From Streptobacillus canis (lineage in GTDB: Bacteria > Fusobacteriota > Fusobacteriia > Fusobacteriales > Leptotrichiaceae), in NCBI RefSeq assembly GCF_009733925.1, contig NZ_WOEI01000003.1:40122-104121 (forward strand): a stretch of DNA of 64,000 nt, given 5' to 3'. Position numbers and translations under genes: made by a program. The notes below the pieces were generated by a model. It was not told the origin of the DNA. It did not search any database and worked only from the letters and a program-made list of their open reading frames with translations. This document shows positions 42,623 through 52,789 of this stretch, one piece after another (the first letter of the stretch is position 1; each line of letters starts with the position of its first letter).

Positions 42623-45130
42623 ATGAGAAATTTTACAAGAAAGGCTATGGAAGCAATAGAAAATGCAGTAAAATTTGCAATGAATTTTAAAAGTTCTAAT
42701 GTAAAATTAGAACACTTGATGTTAGAGTTAGTTTCTAACGATGATACAACAATATCAGTATTAAATAAAGTAGGTGTAGATAGAAATGAATTACAACAAA
42801 ACTTGTATTCAAAACTAAATTCTATGCCTAAAATGAGTGGGGGAGATGTAAGTTATTCACAAGAATTTGCATCTATGTTAAATGATGCATCTAATATGGC
42901 AAGTAATGGAGGACATGAATATATTTCTGTAGTCTTCCTATTAAAATCTATGTTAAAAATCAATGATTTTGGATTAGATGTAAAGAAAGTTAATGAAATA
43001 CTTGATACTATGATGGAAGGTAGAAAAGTTAGTAGTGATGGATTTGAAGAAAGTTTAGAATCTTTAGAAAAATATGGTAGGGATTTAGTTAAACTTGCAT
43101 CAATGGGTAAACTTGATCCGGTAATAGGTAGAGATAATGAAATAAGAAGACTTATACAAATATTATCAAGAAGAAATAAGAATAACCCTATGATAATAGG
43201 AGAACCAGGAGTAGGTAAAACGGCCCTAGTTGAAGGTTTAGCACAAAGAATATTTAGTGGAGATGTACCTGATAATTTAAAAGATAAAACAGTATTTTCT
43301 TTAGATATGGGTGCTTTAATTGCAGGGGCTAAATATCAAGGAGAATTTGAAGAAAGATTAAAAGGTGTAGTTGATACTTTAGAGAAAAATGAAGGTAAGA
43401 TTATACTTTTTATAGATGAAATACATAATATTGTAGGTGCAGGTGGAAATAATGGGGCGATGAATGCTTCTAATTTATTAAAACCTATGCTTGCAAGAGG
43501 GGAAATAGAAGTAATAGGTGCTACAACGCTTGCGGAATATAGAAAGTATATAGAAAAAGATGCGGCACTTGAAAGAAGATTCCAACCTATACAAGTTTTT
43601 GAACCTAGTGTAGATGACGCTATCTCTATACTAAGGGGTCTTAAAGAAAAATTTGAACAATATCATGGTATAAGAATATCTGATAATGCTATAGTTGCAG
43701 CAGCTACTATGTCAGATAGATATATTCAAGATAGATTTTTACCAGATAAAGCTATAGATTTAATAGATGAGGCTTGTGCTAAGGTGAAGACAGAAATAAA
43801 CTCTGTTCCAGTTGAACTTGATGAAATAAATAGAAAATATGCACAGCTTGAAATAGAAAGAGAAGCTTTAAAGAAAGAGGAAGATGAAGTATCTCAAAAA
43901 AGACTTGCTGATATAGTAAAAGAAATAGAAGAGTTAGGTGAAGAAAAAAGAGTTTTAACTTTAAATTGGAACGCTGAAAAAGAAAATGTATTAGAACTTA
44001 AGAAGTTAAAACAGGAATTAGATGATGCTAAGGTTAAACTTGAAGAAGCTAAAAGACTAGCAGATTATGCAAAAGCAGCTGAATATGAATATGGCATCAT
44101 ACCTGAAGTTGAAAAAAGATTAAATGAAATTAGAGAAAAATCAGAGAAAAACTCTCTTGTTTCACAAATTATAGGTAAAGAACAAATAGCTGAAATAATT
44201 GGGAAATGGACAGGTATACCTGTAGGTAAGTTAATACAAAGTGAAAATGAAAAGATACTTTCACTTGAAGAACATATTAAAAAATCTGTGATAGGACAGG
44301 ATGAAGCGATAACAGCTATATCAGATACTATACTTAGATCTCGTGCAGGACTTAAAGATGTGAATAGACCTATAGGATCATTTATGTTCTTAGGACCAAC
44401 AGGTGTAGGTAAGACATATGTAACTAAAAAACTTGCGCAAAATCTATTTGATGATGAAAATGCGATAATTAGAATAGATATGAGTGAATATATGGAAAAA
44501 CACTCAGTCGCTAGACTTATAGGAGCGCCTCCGGGGTATGTAGGATATGAAGAAGGTGGACAATTAACTGAAAAAGTTAGAAGAAAACCTTATTCAGTAA
44601 TACTTTTAGATGAGATTGAAAAGGCGCATCCAGATGTATTTAATGTGCTATTACAAGTATTAGATGATGGAAGACTTACTGATGGTAAGGGAAGATTAGT
44701 AGATTTTAAAAACACTATTATTATCATGACATCAAATATTGGATCGCATTTCATACTTGAAGGTAAAAATGAATTAGTGATGGAAGAATTAAAAGTTAGA
44801 TTCAAACCTGAATTTTTAAATAGAATAGATGAAATAATTACTTTTAACTCATTAAGAGAAGATGCAGTTAAAAATATAGTTAAGTTAGAATTAGAGAAAA
44901 TGAATGAAAAACTTAAAGATAGAATGATAAATCTAATTTATGGAGAAGATGTAATTAATTATGTGTTTGAAAATGCTTATGATGAAAATTATGGAGCAAG
45001 ACCTATAAAGAGATTTATACAAAAACAAATAGAAACAGATTTATCTAAATTAATATTAAAAGAAAACATTAATGGTAATGTTGATATAAGTATAATGTTA
45101 GGTGAAAATGGCTTAGAATTTAAAATATAA
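42623..45130 (+). CDS. clpB: ATP-dependent disaggregase ClpB
   Basis: This 835-residue hexameric AAA+ chaperone extracts proteins from aggregates together with DnaK. The order is a Clp N-domain (about 1-145), AAA-1 with Walker A GEPGVGKT near residue 187 and Walker B IILFIDEIHN near 255, and a coiled-coil middle domain (about 390-500). AAA-2 has GPTGVGKT near 592, VILLDEIEKAHPDVFNVLL and an arginine-finger region. It is about 20 residues shorter than E. coli ClpB. It is controlled by its own consensus promoter and CIRCE, and stands just ahead of hrcA. Confidence 0.96.
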   Translation: MRNFTRKAMEAIENAVKFAMNFKSSNVKLEHLMLELVSNDDTTISVLNKVGVDRNELQQNLYSKLNSMPKMSGGDVSYSQEFASMLNDASNMASNGGHEYISVVFLLKSMLKINDFGLDVKKVNEILDTMMEGRKVSSDGFEESLESLEKYGRDLVKLASMGKLDPVIGRDNEIRRLIQILSRRNKNNPMIIGEPGVGKTALVEGLAQRIFSGDVPDNLKDKTVFSLDMGALIAGAKYQGEFEERLKGVVDTLEKNEGKIILFIDEIHNIVGAGGNNGAMNASNLLKPMLARGEIEVIGATTLAEYRKYIEKDAALERRFQPIQVFEPSVDDAISILRGLKEKFEQYHGIRISDNAIVAAATMSDRYIQDRFLPDKAIDLIDEACAKVKTEINSVPVELDEINRKYAQLEIEREALKKEEDEVSQKRLADIVKEIEELGEEKRVLTLNWNAEKENVLELKKLKQELDDAKVKLEEAKRLADYAKAAEYEYGIIPEVEKRLNEIREKSEKNSLVSQIIGKEQIAEIIGKWTGIPVGKLIQSENEKILSLEEHIKKSVIGQDEAITAISDTILRSRAGLKDVNRPIGSFMFLGPTGVGKTYVTKKLAQNLFDDENAIIRIDMSEYMEKHSVARLIGAPPGYVGYEEGGQLTEKVRRKPYSVILLDEIEKAHPDVFNVLLQVLDDGRLTDGKGRLVDFKNTIIIMTSNIGSHFILEGKNELVMEELKVRFKPEFLNRIDEIITFNSLREDAVKNIVKLELEKMNEKLKDRMINLIYGEDVINYVFENAYDENYGARPIKRFIQKQIETDLSKLILKENINGNVDISIMLGENGLEFKI

Positions 45131-45131
45131 C

Positions 45132-45185
45132 TTGACATTAGGGTCAAAATAAGGTATACTAGCACTATACAAGATGGAGTGCTAA
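45132..45185 (+). promoter_or_regulatory. hrcA operon promoter with CIRCE operator
   Basis: TTGACA (45132-45137), 17 bases, TATACT (45155-45160). CIRCE covers 45159-45185: the left arm is CTAGCACTA (two differences from consensus), followed by N9 and a perfect right arm GAGTGCTAA. The operator overlaps the -10 box, so HrcA represses its own operon. Confidence 0.9.
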
Positions 45186-45200
45186 CAGGAGGTGAAGTCT

Positions 45201-46232
45201 ATGAATGAAAGAGAAAAAGAAGTCTTTAGTATGATAATTAATCACTATTTAAATAGTGGAGAATCAGTAGGTTCAAGAACTCTAGAGAAGAAATATAATA
45301 TAGGTGTATCATCTGCAACTATTAGAAATGTAATGTCAGATTTAGAAGAAATGGGACTGATAACTAAAACTCATACTTCATCAGGACGTATACCTACATT
45401 AGATGGATATAGAATGTATATTGAGGAGCTTCTTCAAGTAAGTGAAGTTGATGAAGAAACTAAAGAACAGATATATCTACATTATCAAAAAAGAATAAAT
45501 AAGACAGATATTATCTTTAAAGAAACTGTAAAACTTCTATCTGAATTATCAGGGTCTGTAGCAGTTGCTATAGAACCTTCATCAGATGAAGAAAGTATAA
45601 AGAAAATACAATTCATTAGAATTACAGAAAAAGAAGTATTTGTAGTGGTAGTAATGAAGAATAATATTGTAAAAACATCTACCTTACTTATGAATACCTA
45701 TGTTACAGAGGAGAATGTAAATAATTTAAATTCATATATATCTAATTTAATGAATACAACTCATAAGAGGTTTACTTTAAAAGATATGGAAAGATTCTTG
45801 AAAAATATAAGTACTAATGATTTCAGATTTGAAGAAAAAAGAATATTTGAAAACAATAAAGTATTTGTTGATGGAGCAGAAAACCTATTATCAAGAGAAG
45901 ATATTCCTATGGAAAAGATAATAGAGAATATTAAGTTAATTAATAATGAAAATGAAATGAATGCCTTATTTAAACATCTTGCTTCTAAAGTTGAATACAA
46001 TTTAGAAAGTAATATAATCTTTGGAAGTGATATAGAAATAGGTGGATTTGAAGATTCTGTATTCATATTTAAATGTTATGAATTTGGTGAAGATAAAGGG
46101 ATTTTAGGATTAATAGCACAAACAAGAATAGATTATTCTAAAACAGTAGCTTTACTAGAATTAGTAATAGATATGTTAAAGAAAATGTTAAATCAAAATT
46201 ATGAAAATAAATTTATAGGGTATAAAGATTAG
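45201..46232 (+). CDS. hrcA: Heat-inducible transcription repressor HrcA
   Basis: This 343-residue repressor has an N-terminal winged helix: MNEREKEVFSMIINHYLNSG, then GVSSATIRNVMSDLEEMGLI near residue 38-57 and HTSSGRIPTLDGYRMYI near 61-77. A GAF-like and dimerisation region follows. It binds CIRCE elements at 42569 and 45159, and is released under heat stress when GroE is occupied. ATG 45201 lies 6 bases after AGGAGGTG; an in-frame GTG at 45192 overlaps that site. Confidence 0.95.
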   Translation: MNEREKEVFSMIINHYLNSGESVGSRTLEKKYNIGVSSATIRNVMSDLEEMGLITKTHTSSGRIPTLDGYRMYIEELLQVSEVDEETKEQIYLHYQKRINKTDIIFKETVKLLSELSGSVAVAIEPSSDEESIKKIQFIRITEKEVFVVVVMKNNIVKTSTLLMNTYVTEENVNNLNSYISNLMNTTHKRFTLKDMERFLKNISTNDFRFEEKRIFENNKVFVDGAENLLSREDIPMEKIIENIKLINNENEMNALFKHLASKVEYNLESNIIFGSDIEIGGFEDSVFIFKCYEFGEDKGILGLIAQTRIDYSKTVALLELVIDMLKKMLNQNYENKFIGYKD

Positions 46233-46240
46233 GAGATGAA

Positions 46241-46798
46241 ATGTCAGAAGAAATTAGAGAAGAAGAAATAAAAGAAGAAGTAAAGGAGGAAGAAGTTAAA
46301 GAAGAAAGTGATGTAATTATAGAAAAACTTAATGCAGAACTTGAAGACTATAAAAAAGCATATGCATTAAGACTTGCAGAGTTTCAAAACTTCTCAAAAA
46401 GAAAAGAAAAAGAATTACAAGAATATAAGGAATATGCTTCAAAAGATATTATCTTAAAAGTTTTAGAAAACTTAGATAATCTTGGAAGAGGAATAGAAGT
46501 ATCACGTTCTACTGAAGACTATAAAGTATTAGTAGAAGGGTTAGAAATGACTATTAAAAACTTCAATGAAATGTTAAGTCATGAAGGAGTAATAGAAATA
46601 GAAGCGTTAGGGACAGAATATAATGCATATGAACAACATGCAGTTCAAGTTGTGAATGATCCTGAAAAGAATAATAATGAAGTATTGATGGTATTGCAAA
46701 AGGGTTATAAACTTAAAGGTAAGGTAATCAGACCAGCAATGGTGGTAATAAATAAGATAGAAGAAATAAAAAATAATGAAGAAGAAAATAAAAATTAG
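46241..46798 (+). CDS. grpE: Nucleotide exchange factor GrpE
   Basis: This 185-residue protein has a very acidic head with repeated Glu-Glu-Val/Ile-Lys blocks (about 1-30). A long helix follows ([20 protein letters not shown]), then the beta domain with [26 protein letters not shown]. Ending RPAMVVINK is the GrpE signature. It speeds ADP release from DnaK. It lies between hrcA and dnaK with short spacers. Confidence 0.95.
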   Translation: MSEEIREEEIKEEVKEEEVKEESDVIIEKLNAELEDYKKAYALRLAEFQNFSKRKEKELQEYKEYASKDIILKVLENLDNLGRGIEVSRSTEDYKVLVEGLEMTIKNFNEMLSHEGVIEIEALGTEYNAYEQHAVQVVNDPEKNNNEVLMVLQKGYKLKGKVIRPAMVVINKIEEIKNNEEENKN

Positions 46799-46809
46799 GA
46801 GGAAAAATA

Positions 46810-48612
46810 ATGAGTAAAATTATAGGAATAGATTTAGGGACAACAAATTCATGTGTATCAGTAATGGAAGGTGGTACATTTACAATTATACCAAACTCTG
46901 AAGGAGAAAGAACTACACCTTCAGTAGTGTCAATTGAATCAAATGGAGAAATTATAGTAGGATCTACAGCTAAAAGAAAGGCTATTACAGAACCTAAACA
47001 AACAATAATTTCAATTAAAACACATATGGGATCAGATTACAAAGTAGATATTCACGGGAAAAACTATACTCCACAAGAAATATCTGCAATGATACTTAAA
47101 AAATTAAAGAAAGATGCTGAAAGCTATTTAGGAGAAACAGTTAAAGAAGCGGTTATTACAGTACCAGCTTACTTCACTGATGCTCAAAGACAAGCAACTA
47201 AAGATGCTGGAGAAATTGCAGGACTTGAAGTTAAAAGAATAATTAATGAACCAACTGCAGCAGCATTAGCATATGGTATGGATAAAGAAAAAGAAGAAAA
47301 AATCTTAGTATTCGACTTAGGAGGAGGAACATTTGACGTATCAGTATTAGAAGTTGGATCAGGATTAGTTGAAGTTAAAGCAACAGCAGGAAATAATCAC
47401 TTAGGAGGAGATGATTTTGATACAGCTATAATCAATTGGCTTGCTGATGAATTCCAAAAAGAAAATGGAATTGATTTAAGAAAAGAACCTCAAGCTTATC
47501 AAAGATTAAAAGATGCAGCTGAAGATGCTAAGAAAAAATTATCATCTACATTAGAAACAACAATTTCTTTACCATTTATAGCTATGGATGCAACAGGACC
47601 TAAAAACTTAGAAAAGAAATTAACGAGAGCAGCATTTAATGAATTAACTAAACACTTAGTAGAAAAAACTAAAGAACCAGTGAAACAAGCTTTATTAGAT
47701 GCAGGACTTACTGTAAGAGATATAGAACAAGTATTATTAGTTGGAGGATCAACTAGAATACCTGCAGTTCAAGAATGGGTTAAAGAATACTTCGGTAAAG
47801 AACCTAATAGATCAATCAACCCTGATGAAGTAGTTTCAGTAGGAGCTGCAATTCAAGGTGGAGTATTATCTGGAAATGTTAAAGACGTTCTATTATTAGA
47901 CGTTACTCCATTATCTTTAGGAATTGAAACTATGGGTGGAGTATTCACTAAGATGATAGAAAGAAATACAACTATACCTACTAAAAAATCACAAGTATAT
48001 TCAACTGCAGTAGATAATCAAACAGCAGTTACTATACATGTATTACAAGGAGAAAGAGCACAAGCTTCTCAAAACCATACTTTAGGACAATTTAACTTAG
48101 AAGGAATACCAGCAGCACCACGTGGAATTCCTCAAATCGAAGTTACATTTGATATTGACTCTAACGGTATAGTACACGTTACAGCTAAAGATTTAGGAAC
48201 TGGAAAAGAAAACCAAGTAACTATTTCAGGATCATCAAATTTAAGTAAAGATGATGTAGAAAGAATGAAAAAAGAAGCTGAAGCAAATGAAGAAGCAGAT
48301 AACAAATTTAGAGAATTAATAGAAGCGAGAAACATGGCTGACCACTTAATAATATCTACAGAAAAAACTATAAAAGAAAATGAAGATAAATTAGAAGGTA
48401 ATGAAAAAGAAAACATTGAAAAAGCTATCGAAGAACTTAAAAAAGTTAAAGATAGTGAAAACATTGAAGAAATTAGAGCAGGAATAGATGGATTATCTAA
48501 AGCAAGTGAATCATTTGCTATGAGAATTTATCAAGCAGCACAAGCTGGAGCACAACCAGGTGCAGATAATACAAACAATGATGATGTAGTAGAAGCAGAA
48601 GAAGTAAAATAG
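46810..48612 (+). CDS. dnaK: Hsp70 chaperone DnaK
   Basis: This 600-residue Hsp70 begins [20 protein letters not shown], with [17 protein letters not shown] near residue 168-184 and [20 protein letters not shown] near 315-334. A linker [16 protein letters not shown] follows near 362, then the substrate-binding domain. The C-terminal tail is Asn/Asp-rich and ends EAEEVK. GGAGG precedes ATG. It belongs to the CIRCE-controlled hrcA operon and is followed by a hairpin at 48608-48628. Confidence 0.97.
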   Translation: MSKIIGIDLGTTNSCVSVMEGGTFTIIPNSEGERTTPSVVSIESNGEIIVGSTAKRKAITEPKQTIISIKTHMGSDYKVDIHGKNYTPQEISAMILKKLKKDAESYLGETVKEAVITVPAYFTDAQRQATKDAGEIAGLEVKRIINEPTAAALAYGMDKEKEEKILVFDLGGGTFDVSVLEVGSGLVEVKATAGNNHLGGDDFDTAIINWLADEFQKENGIDLRKEPQAYQRLKDAAEDAKKKLSSTLETTISLPFIAMDATGPKNLEKKLTRAAFNELTKHLVEKTKEPVKQALLDAGLTVRDIEQVLLVGGSTRIPAVQEWVKEYFGKEPNRSINPDEVVSVGAAIQGGVLSGNVKDVLLLDVTPLSLGIETMGGVFTKMIERNTTIPTKKSQVYSTAVDNQTAVTIHVLQGERAQASQNHTLGQFNLEGIPAAPRGIPQIEVTFDIDSNGIVHVTAKDLGTGKENQVTISGSSNLSKDDVERMKKEAEANEEADNKFRELIEARNMADHLIISTEKTIKENEDKLEGNEKENIEKAIEELKKVKDSENIEEIRAGIDGLSKASESFAMRIYQAAQAGAQPGADNTNNDDVVEAEEVK

Positions 48613-48628
48613 GTCTTTGACCTATTTT
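48608..48628 (+). terminator. dnaK terminator or attenuator
   Basis: AATAGGTC-TTT-GACCTATTTT overlaps the dnaK stop codon. It may only partly stop transcription, since the epimerase and dnaJ follow closely without a clear promoter. Confidence 0.65.
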
Positions 48629-48651
48629 ATTCTTATATTTAAGGAGGCCAT

Positions 48652-49518
48652 ATGATAGTACTTAAAAAAGATTTAATGGAATTAAAAATAGAAGAGTTTG
48701 GAGCAGAAGTAAAATCATTTACTATAGCTGGAGAAGAATTTTTATGGAATAGAAAAGAGTATTGGGCTAAGACATCACCATTACTATTTCCTTTTGTTGG
48801 TGGGTTAAGAGAAGGAAAGTATGAATATAAAGGTAAAGAATACACAGTATCAACTAGACATGGTTTTGCAAGAGATAATATGTTTGAAGTTGTAGAAAAA
48901 ACAGATGAGTATGTTAAGTTAGGATACTATTCAAGTGAAGAAACTTTAGAAAAATATCCATTTGAATTTGAACTGTATTTAGTATATAGATTAGTAGATA
49001 ACGGATTTACTTTAGAATATATAGTTAATAACAAAAGAGAAGAAGAACTGTATTTCTCAATAGGCGCACATCCTGCATTTGTTTTAGCTGATAATTATGA
49101 AGAAGATGCATATATAGAGTTCGAAAAAGAAGAAGATGGATTAAAATATAAGTTAGATGAAAGTGGATTCTTTAGAAAAGATAGAGTAGAATATAAATTA
49201 ATAGATAATAAGATAATAAATATAACAGAAGAAAACTTTTTAGAAGATGCTATTGCATTTAAAAATACAAATTCTTCAGTAGTATACATTAAATCAAGAA
49301 GTACTAATAAAGAAGTTAAAACTACATATGAAAACTTCCCTTATATAGCTTTCTGGAAAAGCGCTAATGCACCATTTGTATGTGTTGAACCATGGTTTGG
49401 AGTTACAGATATAGTTGGAGCAAGTAAAGATTTAACATTAAAAGAGGGAATACAAAAATTAGGGCCAAAAGAAGAGTTTAAGGCTAAATTAGTATTTGAA
49501 TTTAAGAGAGGTAATTAA
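48652..49518 (+). CDS. Aldose 1-epimerase family protein (LacX-like)
   Basis: This 288-residue protein has the galactose mutarotase beta-sandwich. Motifs are [29 protein letters not shown] near residue 71-84, [13 protein letters not shown] [11 protein letters not shown] near 142-152 with the catalytic His, and [11 protein letters not shown] near 243-253 with the catalytic Glu. It resembles LacX-type epimerases acting on phosphorylated or free hexoses in the cytoplasm. It stands unexpectedly between dnaK and dnaJ; its last base is the first of the dnaJ ATG. Confidence 0.88.
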   Translation: MIVLKKDLMELKIEEFGAEVKSFTIAGEEFLWNRKEYWAKTSPLLFPFVGGLREGKYEYKGKEYTVSTRHGFARDNMFEVVEKTDEYVKLGYYSSEETLEKYPFEFELYLVYRLVDNGFTLEYIVNNKREEELYFSIGAHPAFVLADNYEEDAYIEFEKEEDGLKYKLDESGFFRKDRVEYKLIDNKIINITEENFLEDAIAFKNTNSSVVYIKSRSTNKEVKTTYENFPYIAFWKSANAPFVCVEPWFGVTDIVGASKDLTLKEGIQKLGPKEEFKAKLVFEFKRGN

Positions 49519-50669
49519 TGAAAAAGGATTATTATGAATTACTTGGACTAGATAAAAGTGCAAGTGAGGCAGATATAAAAAAGGCATTTAGAAAAGCAGC
49601 GATGAAATACCATCCTGATAGAATGGCAAATGCTGATGAAAAAGAAAAGAAAGAAGCAGAAGAGAAGTTTAAAGAATTAAACGAAGCATATCAAGTACTT
49701 TCAGATCCTGAAAAGAAACAACTATATGATCAATATGGTCATGCTGCATTTGAACAAGGTGCAGGTGGCTTTGGTGGAGGTCAAGGTTTTGGTGATTTTG
49801 ATTTTGGTGATATCTTTAGTAGTTTCTTTGGTGGAGGAGGTTTTGATTTTAGTGGCTTTGGTGGAGGAAGTAGTTTTAACCAAAGAAGAAAACAAGGGCA
49901 GGATCTTTTATATACTTTAGATTTAACTTTAGAAGAAATTGCAGATGGAATAGAAAAAGAAATAGAGTATACTAGAACAGGTAAATGTTCTAGTTGTAGT
50001 GGAACAGGAGCTAAAGATTCAAAAACAAAAACTTGTAATACCTGTGATGGAAAAGGATTTATTACGAAAACCCAAAGAACTATTTTAGGAATGAGTAATG
50101 TTAGAGTTGAATGTTCGACTTGTCATGGAATAGGAGAAATACCAGAACGTAAATGTGGAACTTGTCATGGAAATGGTAATAAAAAAGAACAGGTTAAAAA
50201 GAAAATTAAAATACCTGCTGGTGTAGAATCAGGACAAAGATTAGTTGTAAGAGATGGCGGAAATTATGATGGTCCAGGAAGTGATTTTGGAGATTTATAT
50301 ATACAAATTAGAGAAAAAAGACATGAATTATTCCAAAGAGATGGATATGATATATATTGTAGAGTGCCGATTAGCTTTTTAACAGCTACTTTAGGAGGAG
50401 AGATAGAAGTTCCGACACTTAGAGGAAAAACTAAGATTAAGATAGCTGAAGGTACACAAAATGGAACTAAGATGAGAATTAGAGATGCAGGAATTAAACA
50501 TTCAGGTTATAAAGGTTCTCAGATTATAGAAATAAGTGTTGAAGTACCTAAAAATCTTAATGCTAAACAAAAAGATAAATTGAAAGAATTTTATGATACT
50601 TTAGGTGTAGAAAATGAAGAAAAAACAACTTCATTTTTTGAAAGGATTAAAGATTTCTTTACAGAATAA
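49518..50669 (+). CDS. dnaJ: Co-chaperone DnaJ
   Basis: This 383-residue type I J-protein has the J domain with HPD (KYHPDRM) near residue 30. A Gly/Phe-rich linker (about 72-125) follows, then four zinc-finger repeats: [32 protein letters not shown] near 155-220. The C-terminal substrate domains contain [21 protein letters not shown]. It delivers clients to DnaK and stimulates ATP hydrolysis. It starts on the last base of the epimerase stop and ends at a strong terminator. Confidence 0.96.
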   Translation: MKKDYYELLGLDKSASEADIKKAFRKAAMKYHPDRMANADEKEKKEAEEKFKELNEAYQVLSDPEKKQLYDQYGHAAFEQGAGGFGGGQGFGDFDFGDIFSSFFGGGGFDFSGFGGGSSFNQRRKQGQDLLYTLDLTLEEIADGIEKEIEYTRTGKCSSCSGTGAKDSKTKTCNTCDGKGFITKTQRTILGMSNVRVECSTCHGIGEIPERKCGTCHGNGNKKEQVKKKIKIPAGVESGQRLVVRDGGNYDGPGSDFGDLYIQIREKRHELFQRDGYDIYCRVPISFLTATLGGEIEVPTLRGKTKIKIAEGTQNGTKMRIRDAGIKHSGYKGSQIIEISVEVPKNLNAKQKDKLKEFYDTLGVENEEKTTSFFERIKDFFTE

Positions 50670-50674
50670 ATTAG

Positions 50675-50697
50675 AAGAGGTGGTGACACCTCTTTTA
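50675..50697 (+). terminator. dnaJ terminator
   Basis: AAGAGGTG-GTGA-CACCTCTTTT. Confidence 0.85.
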
Positions 50698-50794
50698 CAT
50701 TTTATAAAAAAATATATTATTACAAAAATTTAATATGACAGAAAAAATATTTTATGTTATTCTAGTTTCGTAAACTAAAAAGGAGGATAACATT

Positions 50795-51655
50795 ATGAAA
50801 AAATTTTTAGCATTTTTGCATTTAAGAGCATTTTTGCTGTTTCAGCACCTAAAGTAGAAATAAAAGCAAATTTAAATTTAGGTTATGGTATAGAAAAGAA
50901 TGAGTCTGTAAAGGTAGAAAAGTATGAAGAAGAGAGAAATGATTATGCAAGTAATAAAATAGGTCGTTTCGTTGATGATGATTATTCAGGTGTAGTTGAA
51001 GATGAAAGTATTTCTTTGATAGATAAATTAAAAGAACTAGATAGACAAGTTACAGAATCACCTGTAAATAAAGAAAATTATGAAAATGTAGTAGATCAAA
51101 GGGTTATACCTTCAGGAGATTTTACTGTACTATTTCCTATAGAAGTAAAAGAAAAAATTAAAGTAAAATTAGGAGGAGGACTTGGTATAGGATATAGTAA
51201 AGCTATACTTACCCAACAATCTAAATTAACAAAGGATTTTCATGAAGAGATTTTAGATATTACAGTTGGATGGTTTCATAGTGGATGCGTACTAGGAGAA
51301 AATGAAAAACTTACAAATCCTGAAAAACAATGCGATCCAGAAATTGTATATATGATAAATAGAGCTTTTAAAGAAAGAATAAAGATAGCTAATTATCAAT
51401 CTTTTGGATATTTTCAAGTTTATGCTACTGGAGAAGTTGGAGCAAAAGTACTAAAAGATTTAGAAGCATTTGGTGGAGTAAATCTTGGTTATAATGTAGC
51501 ATTTGATAAAGCGGTAAGAATGTCTTCATATTTCCCTAAATTTGGAATTAAAGGTAACATATTTAGATAGATACAACTTTGAGGTTGGATATAGCAATGT
51601 TTCTAAATTTACTAGGAATAATCACCTTTTTGTTTATAAAACACTTTTTTTATGA
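50795..51655 (+). pseudogene. Frameshifted outer-membrane barrel-like protein (possibly phase-variable)
   Basis: An AGGAGGATAA ribosome site and ATG 50795 lead into a signal peptide that soon hits TAG. One added base in the A6-T5 tract at 50798-50808 restores MKKIFSIFAFKSIFAVSAP joined to KVEIKANLNLGYGIEKN. The long second frame then runs to 51570. It contains FTVLFPIEVKEKIKVKLGG, LDITVGWFHSG and YFQVYATGEVGAKV. A second shift near 51566 would add FEVGYSNVSKFTRNN and a closing hydrophobic strand ending LFL at 51655. This layout matches an exported barrel protein like the one at 4395. It may be an inactivated gene, an off-phase surface antigen or a sequencing artefact. Confidence 0.75.
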
Positions 51656-51678
51656 TATACTATTATTATGGAGGTATT

Positions 51679-52149
51679 ATGAAAAAGATACTAAAGTTTG
51701 AGGATATTGATAAATTAGCAGATAAGATAAGTGAAAAAATATTAAAAGATGATAAATTTAAATCAATAGCTTTAATAGGTGATTTAGGAGTAGGTAAAAC
51801 ACATATCTCTAAAAGAATATGCAAAAATTTAGGTGTAACTGAAAATGTTAAAAGTCCTACATTTACGTATCTTTTAGAATATGATCTTGGTGATAGAACT
51901 ATAGTTCATTTTGACCTATATAGATTATCAAGTATTGATGAGCTATATGAAATTGGATATGAAGACTATATAGTAGATGGAAATATCTTTTTGATAGAAT
52001 GGGCAAATAATGTGCCAGATGCAATACCTGAAAACACCCTATATTTAGAGTTAGAACACAGAGATGAAAACACAAGATTTGTTTCATTATATGAAATTGT
52101 GGAAGGAGAAGTTAAATATGTCGACATTGATAATTACAACTTCAACTAA
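51679..52149 (+). CDS. tsaE: tRNA threonylcarbamoyladenosine biosynthesis ATPase TsaE
   Basis: This 156-residue P-loop protein has Walker A GDLGVGKTHISKRIC near residue 36-50 and SPTFTYLLEY near 62. FHFDLYRLSSIDELYEIGYEDY-type residues follow near 80-100 (VHFDLYRLSSIDE, IGYEDYI), then IFLIEWANNVPD near 108. It supplies ATP turnover to the TsaB-TsaD complex in t6A37 tRNA modification. ATG 51679 follows GGAGGT. An extended -10 TGATATACT (51653-51661) is its likely promoter. It overlaps tsaB by 32 bases. Confidence 0.92.
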   Translation: MKKILKFEDIDKLADKISEKILKDDKFKSIALIGDLGVGKTHISKRICKNLGVTENVKSPTFTYLLEYDLGDRTIVHFDLYRLSSIDELYEIGYEDYIVDGNIFLIEWANNVPDAIPENTLYLELEHRDENTRFVSLYEIVEGEVKYVDIDNYNFN

Positions 52150-52789
52150 ACTTGCATCACTTTCAATTTATGATAAAGATAATATGTTAGGAAATATTAA
52201 TGTGAATGTTAAAAGAACACATTCAAGCTATATCATGGATCAAATTTCTTCTCTATTATCTTGGACAGGAACTAAAATAGATGATATTAAATATGTAATA
52301 GTGTCTGTAGGTCCTGGATCATTTACTGGAGTTAGAATAGCTATTTCAGTAATAAAAGGAATGTTTGTAGGTAGAGATGTTAAAATATATGAAGTTAATG
52401 AATTAGATGCTCTAGGATATCAAGGAAACATGATATATAGAGATAAAGTAATAGCTATGATAGATTCTAATAAAGAAAAAATATATTATGGAACTTATAT
52501 TAATGGAGAAAGGGTAGGAGAATTATTAGTTTCTAAATTAGATGAAGTTATAGTGCTTGCTAAAAAACAAGGATATAGATTAATAGGAGATGCAGTAATA
52601 GCATATGATAAAAAAATAAAAGAAAATGGAATAAATATAGAGCTTTCTGATATGTTTTTAAGAATAAACTCTAGTATATTCTATAAAATGTTTAAAGAAA
52701 AAAAATTAAAAGAAGTAGACTTATTTAATTTAGTGCCTGATTATTTAGAAAAATCACAAGCAGAAAAGGAGAAAAATGGGAATATCTGA
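52118..52789 (+). CDS. tsaB: tRNA threonylcarbamoyladenosine biosynthesis protein TsaB
   Basis: This 223-residue protein starts MSTLIITTSTKLASLSIYD and has YVIVSVGPGSFTGVRIAIS near residue 65-83, the TsaB hallmark. It lacks the metal-binding histidines of TsaD, which it supports as a scaffold. ATG 52118 follows GGAGAAG; the frame continues upstream into tsaE but without homology. Its end overlaps ftsY by 14 bases. Thus tsaE, tsaB and ftsY form one operon, while tsaD is at 34310. Confidence 0.92.
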   Translation: MSTLIITTSTKLASLSIYDKDNMLGNINVNVKRTHSSYIMDQISSLLSWTGTKIDDIKYVIVSVGPGSFTGVRIAISVIKGMFVGRDVKIYEVNELDALGYQGNMIYRDKVIAMIDSNKEKIYYGTYINGERVGELLVSKLDEVIVLAKKQGYRLIGDAVIAYDKKIKENGINIELSDMFLRINSSIFYKMFKEKKLKEVDLFNLVPDYLEKSQAEKEKNGNI

